Below are positions 9,626 through 20,385 of a stretch of DNA of 64,000 nucleotides, piece by piece. Location of the stretch: assembly GCA_021234155.1 (NCBI GenBank), contig JAJEKV010000028.1, positions 14,790,614 to 14,854,613 on the forward strand. The letters are read 5' to 3'. The notes beneath the pieces are model-generated. The model was not told the DNA's origin. It searched no databases and saw nothing but the letters and a program-made list of their open reading frames with translations. The DNA comes from Isoetes taiwanensis (lineage: Eukaryota > Streptophyta > Lycopodiopsida > Isoetales > Isoetaceae). The first letter of the stretch is position 1; every line of letters begins with the position of its first letter. The translations under genes were made by a program, and so were the position numbers.

Positions 9626-12600
9626 TTAAAATGCATCTCTTATGATATTTTTCAGGTGGGTAATTTCCCTGGCAAGCAATGAAGATGCAGTATATTCAGC
9701 TTCAGCTGATGACATGGCAATTGCACTCTGTTTCTTGCATCTCCAAGTTATTGCACCACCTCCAAAGAAAATTACATAACCAAAAGTGGATTTTCTAGCA
9801 CTTAGATCTCCTCCCCAGTCTGCATCACTGAATGCTTGTAAATTTAAATCTTGTGTATGGAATGAAATCCCATGATGTCTGGTCCCCTTTAAGTACCTTA
9901 ATACTCTCTTGGCAGCTAGCCAATGCTCTCTACTTGGATTATGATTTCTTCTACTCAAAACATTTACAATGTATGCAATGTCTGGACGTGTGTTGTTTGC
10001 CACATAAAGTAAGCATCCTATTAATGCTCGATAAGGCACCTTTTCCATCTCTGCCTTTTCCTGTTCTGTTAAAGTATCTTCTGTTGTAAGTCTGTGACCT
10101 GGTACACTTGGTATTTTGGCTGGCTTGGCATCTTCCAAATGAAACCTTTTCAGCATGTTATTAATGTGTCTACTTTGCTTCAATCTCAATTGTCTATTAT
10201 GTCTGTCCCTTTCCACTTCTATACCAAGGAATTGTTTTAGTTCACCTAGATCACACATTTGAAATCTTGCCTTTAAAATATCCTTGTAATGAGCCATGAT
10301 TTTGCTATTGTTTGCAATCATGAGACAATCATCGACATAGAGAGCAATAATGCAGTAGTTTCCTTGATCTTGATACCTGTACAAGTTGCCATCATTTCTT
10401 AATTTCTCAAATCCCTGTTCTTGAAGAAAGTTATCAATGCAATTGTACCATTCTCTAGGAGATTGCTTAAGACCATATACTGCCATGTTAAGTTTCCAGA
10501 CTTTATCACAATCCACTTCAAAACCTGGTGCTTGCTTCATGAAAATTGTTTCCTCTAACTTTGCATTTAAAAAAGCTGTTTTTACATCCATGTGATGTAA
10601 TTCCAAATCAAGTGCATTAGCTAGACTGATTAGCAGTCTTAAACTTGTAAGCTTCACAATAGGAGAATAGGTTTCATCATAGTCTATCCCCCTCTTTTGT
10701 GTGAATCCTTTGGCTACTAATCTAGCCTTATACTTTTTGCTGCCATCAGCATTTGTCTTAATTTTAAACAGCCACTTATTACCTACCACGTTATGATTTG
10801 CAGGGGGATCCACAATTTCATAAGTCTGAGTATCTTTGAAAGATTCCAGTTCTTTTTTCATGGCTTTCAGCCATTTGTCCTTTTCTCCACATTCCAGAAC
10901 TTCTTCAAAGTTTTTGGGAATTTCTGAATCTTCCATAATAGCCATTACTTGTTGATTTGTTAATTCCAGCCTTTTGCTTTTTCCAAGCTCAGTTCTCCCA
11001 TATTCTTTGCAGTCAAAGTTTGCTTCTTCTATGAGTCTTTTAGCCTGTGATTTCCTTCTTTTGGGTAGACCTGTTGTATCAGCATTTTCAGCTTGTCTTT
11101 CATCATTATTTAGACCTGTTATATCAGCATTTTCAGCTTGTCCTTCATCATTATTTTCATCATCTGACCCTGTGATTGTTTCAGAATTTTGACTGCTGGG
11201 TATCAGCTCAGGAACATCCTCATTATCCTCCAAATCTACTTCAAATGATACTTTCTTTGCTGCCTTTGGCATTTCAGCCCTGTTAGTAGTATTTTGATGC
11301 CTGTCTTTATATAGTGTTGTTTCATCAAAAATAACATCTCTGCTTACAATAATCTGCTTGGTATTTGGCACAAAAATTCTATATCCCTTGGACTCTTCAT
11401 CATAACCAACTAAATAACCAATTTCAGCTTTATTATCAAGCTTTTTCCTGAGTTCTGAAGGTACATGTGAGTATGCTAAGCATCCATAAACCTTGAACAT
11501 GCTGTAATCTACTTCCCATTTTTTATTTAACCACAGGCTTATAGGCACATTACCTTGTAGAATAGCAGTTGGCAGTCTGTTTTGAATCAACATTGCTGTT
11601 TTTAGTGCTTCCTCCCAGAGATAGTTAGGTAGGCCACTTTGCTTTATCATTGCCCTAACAGCATCCATTAATGTTCTATTCTTTCTCTCTGCAACTCCAT
11701 TTTGTTGGGGTGTGTACCTGCAAGTTAACTGTCTCTTAATGCCATTAGTAATGCAAAAGTTTTTGAATCTTTGTGACAAATACTCCCCTCCTCGGTCTGA
11801 CCTTATACACTTAACCTTAAAGCCTGTTTCTCTTTCCACTTCAGTCACAAATTGTTTGAGTGCTGCAAGAGCTTGTGATTTCCTTTGTAGACAATAGCAT
11901 TTTCCTTTTCTACTATAATCATCAATGAAGGTTATAAAATACCTCTTGTTTGATCTGCTTTTAACATTTAAAGGACCACATAGGTCCGTATGTATCAAAT
12001 CCAACACATTCCTGGCCCTATGCTTAGATTTCTTGAAAGGCAGCCTATTTATTTTGCCAAGTATGCATCCCTCACAATGTGATTTTTCAGTTTCCAGATC
12101 TTTGCATTTGATCCATCCTTGCTTATCCAAAAACTTGATATTGTTGTAATGAGTGTGGCCTAATCTGTTATGCCAAATTTCAGCCTCTGTTGCATGCATC
12201 ACATTCACATAATTACAGTTTATATTCTTCATTTGAAATAGATTTCCACATCTTTGAGCAAAGAACTTCAATTGATCATTCAAATAAATTTTACATCCTT
12301 GAGAGTCAAAATTGACTCGATATCCCAGATCAACAAGCTGGCTAACTGAAATTAAATTTTTAACTATGTTGGGCACACACAAAACATTTTTAATGTCCAC
12401 AATATTTCCTTCAAGGTCAAATAGCTGCAGCAGCCCTTTTCCTTCAATTGGCACTAGTTCTCCACTTCCAACTTGAACATTCTTTTTGTTTGCTGGAGTG
12501 ATGTCTTTGAGCAGATCAGAGCATTGCACTACTGATCTCTCAGCTCCACTATCAACTATAATGTCATCAACACTTTTATTAGACTTATGATCTTTATCCA

Positions 12601-12904
12601 AAATAGATAAGGTCAGTTTTACCTCATTTTCGTCTTCTTGTTTTGGTTCTCCATCATGTTCTTGTGTAATATGTACTCCACTTGATGTTTCTTCCACCTC
12701 TGGTATCTTTTCCCCTACCTCTGCCCCTTCCATACTCCTTGGGAGTTGAACATTTGGCTGCAATATGCCCCTTTCCACCACAATGGTAGCAGGTAAGTTC
12801 ATTTCTAAGCTTAGGACAATCATTTTTGAAGTGTCCTGACTCATGGCAGTGGAAACATTTCCCTTTTTCATTTCTGATATTTTTGCCAGCATATAGTATC
12901 TCAC
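9626..12904 (-). CDS. Copia pol: protease-integrase-RT-RNase H
   Basis: The open frame is 1092 codons. The first ~60 residues are an out-of-frame reading of gag; real pol begins shortly before the protease (IIVDSGAERSVV). The GAG-pre-integrase zinc motif (WHNRLGH ... CEGCILGK) and the integrase core follow, with its first Asp in DLIHTDLCGP, its second in IRSDRGGEY and the Glu in QQNGVAERKNRTL. RT shows KGFTQKRGIDYDETYSPI and the catalytic YVDD. RNase H shows FSDADWGGD and SSAEAEY, then stops after ITHLKNIIRDAF, short of the usual C-terminal end. The frame differs from gag by one base, whereas plant copia elements usually use one continuous gag-pol frame, so a single indel probably separates them. 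No internal stop occurs in pol, so the copy is relatively young. Confidence 0.9.
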   Translation of the reverse strand: MRYYMLAKISEMKKGNVSTAMSQDTSKMIVLSLEMNLPATIVVERGILQPNVQLPRSMEGAEVGEKIPEVEETSSGVHITQEHDGEPKQEDENEVKLTLSILDKDHKSNKSVDDIIVDSGAERSVVQCSDLLKDITPANKKNVQVGSGELVPIEGKGLLQLFDLEGNIVDIKNVLCVPNIVKNLISVSQLVDLGYRVNFDSQGCKIYLNDQLKFFAQRCGNLFQMKNINCNYVNVMHATEAEIWHNRLGHTHYNNIKFLDKQGWIKCKDLETEKSHCEGCILGKINRLPFKKSKHRARNVLDLIHTDLCGPLNVKSRSNKRYFITFIDDYSRKGKCYCLQRKSQALAALKQFVTEVERETGFKVKCIRSDRGGEYLSQRFKNFCITNGIKRQLTCRYTPQQNGVAERKNRTLMDAVRAMIKQSGLPNYLWEEALKTAMLIQNRLPTAILQGNVPISLWLNKKWEVDYSMFKVYGCLAYSHVPSELRKKLDNKAEIGYLVGYDEESKGYRIFVPNTKQIIVSRDVIFDETTLYKDRHQNTTNRAEMPKAAKKVSFEVDLEDNEDVPELIPSSQNSETITGSDDENNDEGQAENADITGLNNDERQAENADTTGLPKRRKSQAKRLIEEANFDCKEYGRTELGKSKRLELTNQQVMAIMEDSEIPKNFEEVLECGEKDKWLKAMKKELESFKDTQTYEIVDPPANHNVVGNKWLFKIKTNADGSKKYKARLVAKGFTQKRGIDYDETYSPIVKLTSLRLLISLANALDLELHHMDVKTAFLNAKLEETIFMKQAPGFEVDCDKVWKLNMAVYGLKQSPREWYNCIDNFLQEQGFEKLRNDGNLYRYQDQGNYCIIALYVDDCLMIANNSKIMAHYKDILKARFQMCDLGELKQFLGIEVERDRHNRQLRLKQSRHINNMLKRFHLEDAKPAKIPSVPGHRLTTEDTLTEQEKAEMEKVPYRALIGCLLYVANNTRPDIAYIVNVLSRRNHNPSREHWLAAKRVLRYLKGTRHHGISFHTQDLNLQAFSDADWGGDLSARKSTFGYVIFFGGGAITWRCKKQSAIAMSSAEAEYTASSLLAREITHLKNIIRDAF

Positions 12905-13595
12905 TTGTGTCTTCAGCCTCTCTCATGATTTTTCTTTGCTCAAATTCAGTTCTTAAAATACTTTTTGCCTCCTCCCTAGTTTTACTCATGTTCCTAATGA
13001 ACAGGGAAAGATTTTCATTCTCACAAATAGCTCTAGAGATCTGCAATACTTGGCTTGTATCAGATATGTGTACATTGGCTCCTGCTAGATCAGCAATGAT
13101 ACTATCAAATTTGTTGAAGAATTCAGCTACATCCCCATCTTCTTGTAGCTTAAGACTTCTTAATTCCTTTTCCAAGAGATCTAGCTGAGAAGAAGATTTT
13201 TCCTCAAAGTGTTTTAAATGATACTGCCACATTTTCCTAGGTGTCATGTTCCTAAGCTTAAGTCTGATGGTTGGACTCACCTTGCAGGTAATGATGCCTT
13301 GAGCTTCCTTTGTTTTAGCATAGATTGATCTCCCTGTAGTAGTCAGACTGGTGCCAGATGCATCCCCTGCATTAACTTCACCTGAACCTTCAGTAGCATT
13401 AGTTCCTGCATTTACAGACCTTTCAGAGTTTCTTGCACTTTCTTGATTTTCAAAATCACCTTCTGGATCAACAAGATCCCACAAATCCTCCACTTCTAGG
13501 ATGTGTTTAACAACATCCTTCCAAACTTGGAATCCAGCACCTCCCTTGAAGACTTCAACAGTGCTCAATAAACTGGCTCTGAATCTGCTCGACAT
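12654..13595 (-). CDS. Copia gag with two CCHC zinc knuckles
   Basis: Starting at the Met of MSSRFRASLLSTVEVFKGG, this 313-codon frame matches a plant copia gag (UBN2/DUF4219-like). It contains the W-x-x-L helix region (MTPRKMWQYHLKHFE), the LRSLKLQEDGDVAEFFNKF segment typical of the capsid, and two knuckles, CFHCHESGHFKNDC and CYHCGGKGHIAAKC. A Gly/Arg-rich tail follows. The end of the frame overlaps the start of pol in another frame. The Met at 13634 would lie in the primer-binding site, so the Met at 13595 is preferred. Confidence 0.85.
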   Translation of the reverse strand: MSSRFRASLLSTVEVFKGGAGFQVWKDVVKHILEVEDLWDLVDPEGDFENQESARNSERSVNAGTNATEGSGEVNAGDASGTSLTTTGRSIYAKTKEAQGIITCKVSPTIRLKLRNMTPRKMWQYHLKHFEEKSSSQLDLLEKELRSLKLQEDGDVAEFFNKFDSIIADLAGANVHISDTSQVLQISRAICENENLSLFIRNMSKTREEAKSILRTEFEQRKIMREAEDTSEILYAGKNIRNEKGKCFHCHESGHFKNDCPKLRNELTCYHCGGKGHIAAKCSTPKEYGRGRGRGKDTRGGRNIKWSTYYTRT

Positions 13596-13620
13596 AATTA
13601 AAGGTAACAACCAATTTGCC

Positions 13621-13633
13621 TGCTCTGATACCA
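13621..13633 (-). promoter_or_regulatory. Primer-binding site (initiator tRNA-Met type)
   Basis: On the minus strand the sequence is TGGTATCAGAGCA, the standard plant copia site complementary to the 3' end of initiator tRNA(Met). It starts two bases inside the 5' LTR boundary at 13636. Confidence 0.9.
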
Positions 13634-13635
13634 AA

Positions 13636-14244
13636 TGTTAAAATTGCTTAGATCAAAGTTGATATTGTCTATTCTCTTCACCTATCTACTCAATGGTTGT
13701 TAACCCTAGACTATGATCACAAAGCTTATAATATTCAATGATAATGCACGACAGACCATTGGTTCAATTTATTGACTTCACAACACTATTGTTATATTCA
13801 TTGGCTTCTCAACTGTACATCCGGCAGCACTAGCCCTAGTCCAATAGACTAGGCGACAAATTCCCTCCTCAATCTTCTGTTCCGATCACTGTACATTTGT
13901 TAGATGGCTGTTCTTAATATACAGGTAGGTTCTTCGACGGTTAAGCCGTCGGTTATGGGATTCACAGGTGGTGGCATATAAGCTGATTTCCTTCTAATAA
14001 TTCGGCTTAACCTTCTCAATAAGTTAAGGAAAGTTAATCTTCAATGGTCCCCTTATTTTATCGAACTTGAACCATTAACTTTTAACCATGAACTATACCC
14101 AGGTCGTGTGGAGACCTATGTCAATAGTCTTACCATAAGACATAGCTTAACATAGCATGCCTTAACTATTTTTGTTCTGTGAATCTAGCACTGTGATTCT
14201 CCAAGTTCCCAGCATCTACTTATGCTTATATTGTTGGATCAACA
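13636..14244 (-). repeat. Copia 5' LTR (609 bp)
   Basis: It begins TGTTAAAATTG on the + strand just after the primer-binding site and is taken to end at GATCAACA (14244), giving TG...CA ends. The right end is set by the CAACA terminus and could shift by a few bases because the partner LTR is missing. Confidence 0.75.
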
Positions 14245-14839
14245 CAGCACATGTGGTGACCCCATTACATTATTGCAACATGTCCTTGCTTAAATAGCGG
14301 CCTCTTATACAAGTTTACACAAGAATAAAATTGCACGTTTGCTGACAATGGAACGTATGCTCTATAATGGAAAAAATTATGAGAGGGATAACGCCCTAGA
14401 ATGAGGGCGTTATGTCTTATTATAACAAACAAGGGTGTTCTGGCAGTTTTCATAACAAGCTAGGTGTTTATGGCCATTTTGCATAATAAACTAGGTGTTC
14501 ATGCGCTTTTTAATGTGTTACTGGCGGGTAACACCACTGCAACCAACGGCTGAGATTTGATCTCAACATTAAAAGTTGAGGCAACCAACGGCTGAGATTT
14601 GATCTCAGCATTAAAAGTTGAGGGCCAGGTTGTTAAGGCAACTAGCAAAGCAAGGCACTTGCATGTAATCACTTTCATATTGTTTGTAGTGTACAAACAA
14701 ATATGCAATTCACCTAAAATTCAAACCCTTACAATATAGCTTAAAAGTTTCACATAACAGAAGAAGAAGAAGAAGAAGAGATTTTAACGTCACGCCACAA
14801 GGCAGCGTCCTATCGGACATGTGAAGAGCAAAGACTCAT
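14245..14839. repeat. Short tandem repeats, a hairpin and an (AAG)n tract
   Basis: From about 14420 to 14515 there are three ~35-bp units with the core GGTGTT-x-TGGC-x-TTT-x-CATAA. A 42-bp unit occurs twice (14539-14580 and 14581-14622) with two differences. A perfect 10-bp stem (ATAACGCCCT/AGGGCGTTAT, 14388-14413) has a 6-base loop. A GAA-type microsatellite lies at 14761-14780. No gene is recognised. Confidence 0.6.
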
Positions 14840-15322
14840 ATGTTTAAGTGCAAAATCTCCAATATCTTGACAGTGGTGGTCAAGGTAGCTTGGGCGAAAT
14901 GCAGACCTAAGGCAGCTGGTGGTCTTGGTATGTTGGATTTTCACCTCCAAAGCAAGGTGATGATATCAAAGTTCATTTGGAGGATTTTCATTGGTAAGGA
15001 TGATTCTCCTGGCCTGAGGTTGTTGGTGCAGTCGATTCAGCATTGTCTCCCATTTCATAAGGCCACCATCAAGCCCCTCCTTCCTTGGGCTTTGCTTTAT
15101 CATATGCATCCGTATCCTAATGCTTCTCCCTTTCTGAAGGGGTTGCTTGCTGCTTGGGACACTGTCAGGTCTCTTTTCCATATTAATCCCGAGGCATGTC
15201 TTCAGTTGTCCGCTCCATGCTGGTGGATTCCGTTGCAGGACACTCCAGAGAATGTGCCTCTAAGTGTGGTTGTTCATCCAAAGACTCAACGACGATGGGT
15301 AGCAGCTGGTATCAGCACTATT

Positions 15323-15812
15323 CATACAACCATTGACATTAATAACCAACACATAACTATCATTGACATTAATTAACACAACTATTGGGTCCGACACATT
15401 TAAATTAAAATCCCCCTTAAATCCCCTTTAGTTTGGGTGCATATTCACACGGGGGGTGACATAGGGCAGCGAGAGCCCTCATAATTGTATTTTGCACGTA
15501 CGAAATCAACACCATATAGTATTTCGCTTGAAATCTTATAGTATTTTGCGAATTTTGTTATACAGTATAGCAAATTTTATACTTGCATACCCCACAAACG
15601 AGGAACTTTACATACGGTATAGATTAAGGAATAAGCGGTGAATATGCCTATCCAACAGCTCTCGTTGCCCGGAGTCACCCCCCGTATGAATATGCACCCA
15701 AACTAAAGGGGGTTTAAGGGGGATTTTAATTTAAATGTGTTGGACCCAATAGTTGTGTTAATTAATGTCAATGATAGTTATGTGTTGGTTATTAATGTCA
15801 ATGGTTGTTATG
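15323..15812. mobile_element. Fold-back/MITE-like element with ~155-bp inverted arms
   Basis: The arms 15323-15477 and 15657-15812 are reverse complements with only a handful of mismatches over the outer ~138 bp; both contain, for example, TTAATTAACACAACTATTGG in opposite orientation. The centre (~180 bp) is AT-rich without an ORF. Inside each arm the motif CATTGACATTAAT is repeated about 40 bases apart. It interrupts LINE coding sequence. I could not find a convincing target-site duplication, so the exact ends are uncertain. Confidence 0.7.
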
Positions 15813-15829
15813 TGTTGGGGGATTTAATT

Positions 15830-17080
15830 TTTATATGTTGGATGTTAATGGTTTGTGTTGCAAAGAATTTTTTTGGCCCCTTCGGGGCCTTAGGGACGTC
15901 ACCTCCCCCCTTCCCCCCCCGGTGTGACAAAAATTTCAAAATTCAAACCAGAAAAAAACTAGAATTAATTTGAGGCTTTCATCACCTGTAGCTTTTGAAT
16001 TTGACCATAATAAAACAAATAGAACATAAGTAAAAGTTACCATAAAGATAGAGCAGATTGATCCCATTATTCTGAAAGTCATAAAGTTTGCAACACAAAG
16101 AAAACCCCCCCTATTATGCTACATATTGTTACTTCCGCTACAACTATTTCTCTTTCCACGACAACACCATTGTTTATCAATCCATATGATTTTGGATGCT
16201 CCATCTCTAGCTTAAAGGTAATGCATGATTGACCTTATGGTTTGATTAAAGTTCCAAACATACAATATTAATGCATTCTTGTGGCCTTTGTTTGACCGGA
16301 TCCAAGATGACATGGAAAAGGGCGTGGAATAATCCGCCGTTGTGTGCATAAGAATCCGTTTGTTGATTGAAGCTAAAGGTCGGCTGCTATGAACAATCCA
16401 AAGAGCGGGAATATCCAAGAGTTGGAAGCAAACAGAGGGCCTAAACTTGAATCTGCAGCCAAAATCTTAGGAAGGAAACAAAGGGGTTTTGCAAAGACTA
16501 CATTGTAGAATCGGGAAACCAATACCTTGTAAAAAAAAAAACATTATACTAATCAAGAAACATTAAAAAAACGAATACCTTTGTAAGTGTGAGCAAAAAT
16601 CCATCTCGTGGTAGTAAAATCCACTCCGCAATAAGAATCTAAGAGGGCAAGTACACATGCATATACACACATGCACACACATGCACACTTGCACTTGCAC
16701 TTGCACTTGCAGATGCATCTACATGCACATGCACATGAACATGCACATGCACACACATGCACATGCACGCACATGCACATGATACACATCTTGTGATGTT
16801 CATGCACAAACACATGCAGAGAAAGACAACCCCCTGGATTGTTCCAACCAACGAAAATCAACGGCCCATAAAGGGTGCACTCTAGAAATACTATTTAGTA
16901 CACCTCAACGAATACAACAACGAAATCATAGAAAACCATGTGAAAAAAAATTATAAAAATCTAAAAGTAACCCCTATTATTGTGCTACATATTTGCGCTT
17001 GGTATGAGTCCGGTCATCTCATGTCATGGGAGGCATTTAGAACAAAGTTCTTGTTGTACGATGGGACCGAGTAACTGAAT
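15830..17080. other. Unassigned sequence with CA-rich minisatellite (16650-16830)
   Basis: Includes a C-rich block near 15905-15920 and a CACATGCACATGCA-type minisatellite at about 16650-16830. The Cys/His/Val-rich minus-strand frame across the minisatellite is a product of the repeat. Nothing else is recognised. Confidence 0.5.
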
Positions 17081-19621
17081 CATCTTGCTTTGCATTGTTG
17101 CCACAGGATCTCGGTCCACATTGAGGTAGTCGTATGGGGTTGCCATCGGGATATCCATCCAGTAGGCTTTGTGTCTTCAGGTATAAATTGCTTGTGCATT
17201 CAAATCCTCCTCCTCCATCTAATAGGTGGCATCTTCAGTCCCTCACCCATAATGGAAAAGTATTTGGATATGGGGATGGGATAAGTCGCTTCATCCCAAA
17301 GTAGTAGTTACGTGGTGGCAAGTGATCCATAGATGCCTCGTGAGTGAATGTGTTAGTCCATAAAATGGATAATCGGATTTCGAGCTCATGTCCTTTATGC
17401 CGCAAAGGGGTTGAGAGTATTGAGCATTGTTTTTCTTGTGTGAGCGAATTCGACAAAGCGTGGTCTTGGTTGTTGACCCTATTTGGCACGCCTAGATCTA
17501 GCGAGCAAATTTTGCTTGCTATCTATCCCGATGCTTGGCCCAAACCTAAACGAAGCTTTTCATCTCGCATGTGGCGGGCTTTTATGATCAATCTGGAAGA
17601 GAAGGAGGTTATTTATCTTTAAGGGCGTGATATCTGCAGATGAGATTGTTCTTCAAGGGCGCAAAAAAAATTGTTATGGCTTACAATTGTTCTTCTCTTG
17701 ATCAAGAGAAGAAAGTATTGATCCGACATACTTACCTTGATTCATTCTTTTGCATAGGCGGTGGTTGTGCTTTCAGCTTGGATCGGTTTGTCCACTGGGG
17801 TTATAATCCTGTCTTTGCATTTTATGTTGCTCTGGTTTTTAGTTGGTGAATAAAGCTTGTCGTCCTTCAAAAAAAAAAACCCCAGCCAAACCTAGAGTAC
17901 TAGGTCGGACATCAATCCTCGGTCAATCCCAGGGATTGTATTATCAGTCCGTGTTCCATTTTCATGAGAACAGGTGGTACTTATTAGCCCTTAGCCTTTG
18001 GGACCTTTAAACAATAAGACTGTTACATATACGAGATGGTTATCATAACCTTTGAAGTCTTTAAATGTTTACACATAAGCCAGGTTTATCCTCTATCACA
18101 TTTATCATTCAATGTACTTAAACATTTGCCTGAATCCATTTAGAATACTAAGACAAGTTTACATACTGTTATCCATAAACTTTTAAACAGTAACCTTTAA
18201 ATAATAGCCATATATAGACCTGGTGCTATTAGACATACCAGGCATATTGCCTATGCACGAATTTTAAGCCACTATTTTGACAACGTGGATATCAAAGCAT
18301 TATGCTATTTAGATATATTGCATGCATAAAGTTAAACTACCTTTTGACCACATGCATGTCAAATGTTATCATAGATATTATGCATGTAACTAATATAAAC
18401 GATTTTTTGACCTTATGCATGTCAAACGTGTAGTCTTAAAGCTCTTTTTGCCTTATTGCAATCTAAACTAGTACTTTACAAAGTTTTTGCATGCAACTTT
18501 TCCTCATTCTGACCAGAAAACATCTTGACCTTTTACGTTACATTCTCTTTACTATATTTCTACTGTTATGCATGTCTTTTTCACAGCAATATTTGGTGGT
18601 TACGATGCCACCACATTTCCCTGTACAGTCTTATGTAATTTTCCAGTCTTCCTTTTAATGTGAAAGCTTATATTTAAAACATTCATAACAGCATCATGTA
18701 ATTTGGTGTTTATATTTTTAAGCCCTTGGATTAATTGAGACTGGTCTGTGCCATATCAGTAACATGTAAAGCAGGCATAGACTATAGTTACTGCATGCAA
18801 ACATCTCCAATATTTTTTCCTTGCTGCTACACAGAGCCTTTTTACAGTCTTATAAGCCAGCCTATTTATTCTCATTTGTGATCTAAGAATAACCTTTTAA
18901 CCTCAGTGGGAAATAAAATCTTACGGTTTATCCATGCACCCTAGACACATCAACTAATTATGCAGATAACTTCCAGGAAATTATAGGCCTTCATATAAGA
19001 AATTTCAGTTTTCCAGAATAGTATTGGTCTTGTTCATACTGTCATAAAGCAGTTAAACATTGTACCACAGATTTACCATTATAGATGCAAGCAAAAATTC
19101 TTCGTAAAACAGAAGGTAGGCGGTATTTACCTCTATCTCGGATAGAGTTTTACCCAAATATGCTTATCCATAGTCAATCTAAACATATATAACCTGTTTT
19201 TATCTGTAGGAGGAGTTTGAGACGGTTTAAAACATAGAAGTATCTTCATCTTGTATATCTTCGTAAATTAGCTCCAATCCATGTTCAGATCTACCACATC
19301 CAACCAACAAAAAGCTAGAAAAAGACAAGGGTAGGAGAGGTCCGGTACCTGCAGCCAAACATCAAAACTTTAGCATGATAATGGTAAAGAATGATGGGCC
19401 AAAAGGTACAATGGAGCCTCTCGGTTTATAGCCGATCAGCCCTTGTATCCTTCTGCCCTGTTAGTAAAACATAATAGATCTGCTTTTAACAGTTGTAAAC
19501 AATGTACATATCAGATTTATTGTATGCTTTCAGGCCATCTGTATATAATGTAACTGTAACGATTATTTGGTCACTAAGATAAGCAAATTTCTGTTATTAT
19601 TTCCTTTAACCACTATGATAC

Positions 19622-19946
19622 CTGCATTACGTCTTGGTCAGAGGTATAATCCTCAGCTTGTTGTGTCTCAGGAATGGTAATTTCTCCCTTATCTATATCA
19701 GAGTTGTTGTTGTATGCATTTTGATCCCTGAATTCCCCTTCTTATTTTCAGATGCAGCTTTATTATGGCAAGCTTCCTCTTAAAGCCAACTGCATTTTTA
19801 TGATCACCCATGCTGTGGTGAAGCTGGAAGTTATCAGAGATATCAAGGCAGGCTACAAATTCGTCCTCAAGCCATTTCTCATTGAGTATTTCTTCTTTAG
19901 AGCTGGAGCCACAGGGTCGGCCATCTGAATCAAACTCGTCTTCCAT
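19622..19946 (-). pseudogene. Acidic first-exon ORF of the PLE-like element, copy in X1 (frameshifted)
   Basis: Starts with the same Met as the intact copies in X2 and X3 (MEDEFDSDGRPCG) and shares EKWLEDEFVACLDIS and NFQLHHSMGDHKN. It then loses frame after VGFK because of small deletions and reads IIKLHLKIRR instead of the acidic tail. The donor-like CAG/GTATCA is retained at its end. In X1 there is no Y to its left, so it could not be spliced to a partner ORF. Confidence 0.6.
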
Positions 19947-20282
19947 AATATAGGAGGGATTAATTGTTTTACACCTGTTTGTTCATTAAAACCTCTGCCT
20001 GCCATGCCTTGTGCCGGCCATCTTATCTACTGCTAAGTAGTATCATTTAACGATAGGTTTTGACCTAGAAGCAAATAAGGCCATATCTACAAAGGACGAT
20101 TCTTCATACCTTTAGCTTGGAATAGGAACTCGAGGTCTGCCAATGCTGATGTACAGTCAGATTACAAGCGTTCGGATATTGAGTTTGCCGCCATCTGTCT
20201 TATTCCATAGCTTGTCGTTCCAATTCGTAGCTGGTTAGGTAAGATAGAATTGATTTTGCATAGATACGAAACCACCACTAGT

Positions 20283-20300
20283 GAAAAATCGATCAAGTAG
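20283..20300. repeat. Target-site duplication of the nested LINE (left copy)
   Basis: GAAAAATCGATCAAGTAG, 18 bp, is repeated exactly at 26918-26935. In X2 and X3 this sequence occurs once and is followed directly by TATATGTGGGG, which serves as an empty site. Confidence 0.95.
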
Positions 20301-20385
20301 AAAACCACTGCTGCCACTACTGAGAAAATATGAACGTTGGCGCTCCCTCTGTTCGCCTTGGGAAGCTTGGGACGCCTGAGCCTCG

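Larger units (their letters stand above)
9626..14244 (-). mobile_element. Ty1/copia retrotransposon, 3'-truncated (5' LTR, PBS, gag, pol)
   Basis: Reading on the minus strand: 5' LTR (14244 to 13636), a primer-binding site for initiator tRNA(Met), gag with two zinc knuckles, then protease, integrase, reverse transcriptase and RNase H in the order that defines Ty1/copia. The element stops inside or just after RNase H at 9626. No polypurine tract or 3' LTR is found in the sequence to the left, so the 3' end was deleted. Consequently no target-site duplication can be checked. Confidence 0.9.
14840..17879 (+). mobile_element. LINE 3' fragment with nested insertions, poly(A) tail
   Basis: The left part reads AKCRPKAAGGLGMLDF and KFIWRIF, the segment just C-terminal to the RT of plant L1-type LINE ORF2. 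At 17344-17622 the frame reads CPLCRKGVESIEHCFSC then FDKAWSWLLTLFG, a zf-RVT-type zinc finger normally about 150 residues further on. The element ends in an 11-A run at 17869-17879. The roughly 2 kb between the two coding parts is longer than expected and contains the fold-back element 15323-15812 and other non-LINE sequence. The 5' end is not seen. Stops and frame changes make it non-functional. Confidence 0.65.
17880..20300 (-). repeat. Repeat X1, main part (interrupted by a LINE)
   Basis: It begins CCCAGCCAAACCTAGAG directly after the poly(A) of the upstream LINE and runs to ATCAAGTAG at 20300, where the LINE starts; the remaining ~255 bp resume at 26936. At many informative positions it agrees with X3 and not X2. 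Examples are 'atctgtatataatg' versus 'atctgtataatg' near 19540, and 'gactgttacat' versus 'gatcaagcacat' near 18020. Confidence 0.85.

Noticed and set aside
16212-16418. Minus ORF within the unassigned LINE interval
   Set aside because: No LINE or host motif could be identified in either strand; left as unassigned.
16553-16861. Minus-strand ORF rich in Cys, Met, Val and His
   Set aside because: It is the translation of a CACATGCA minisatellite, not a gene.
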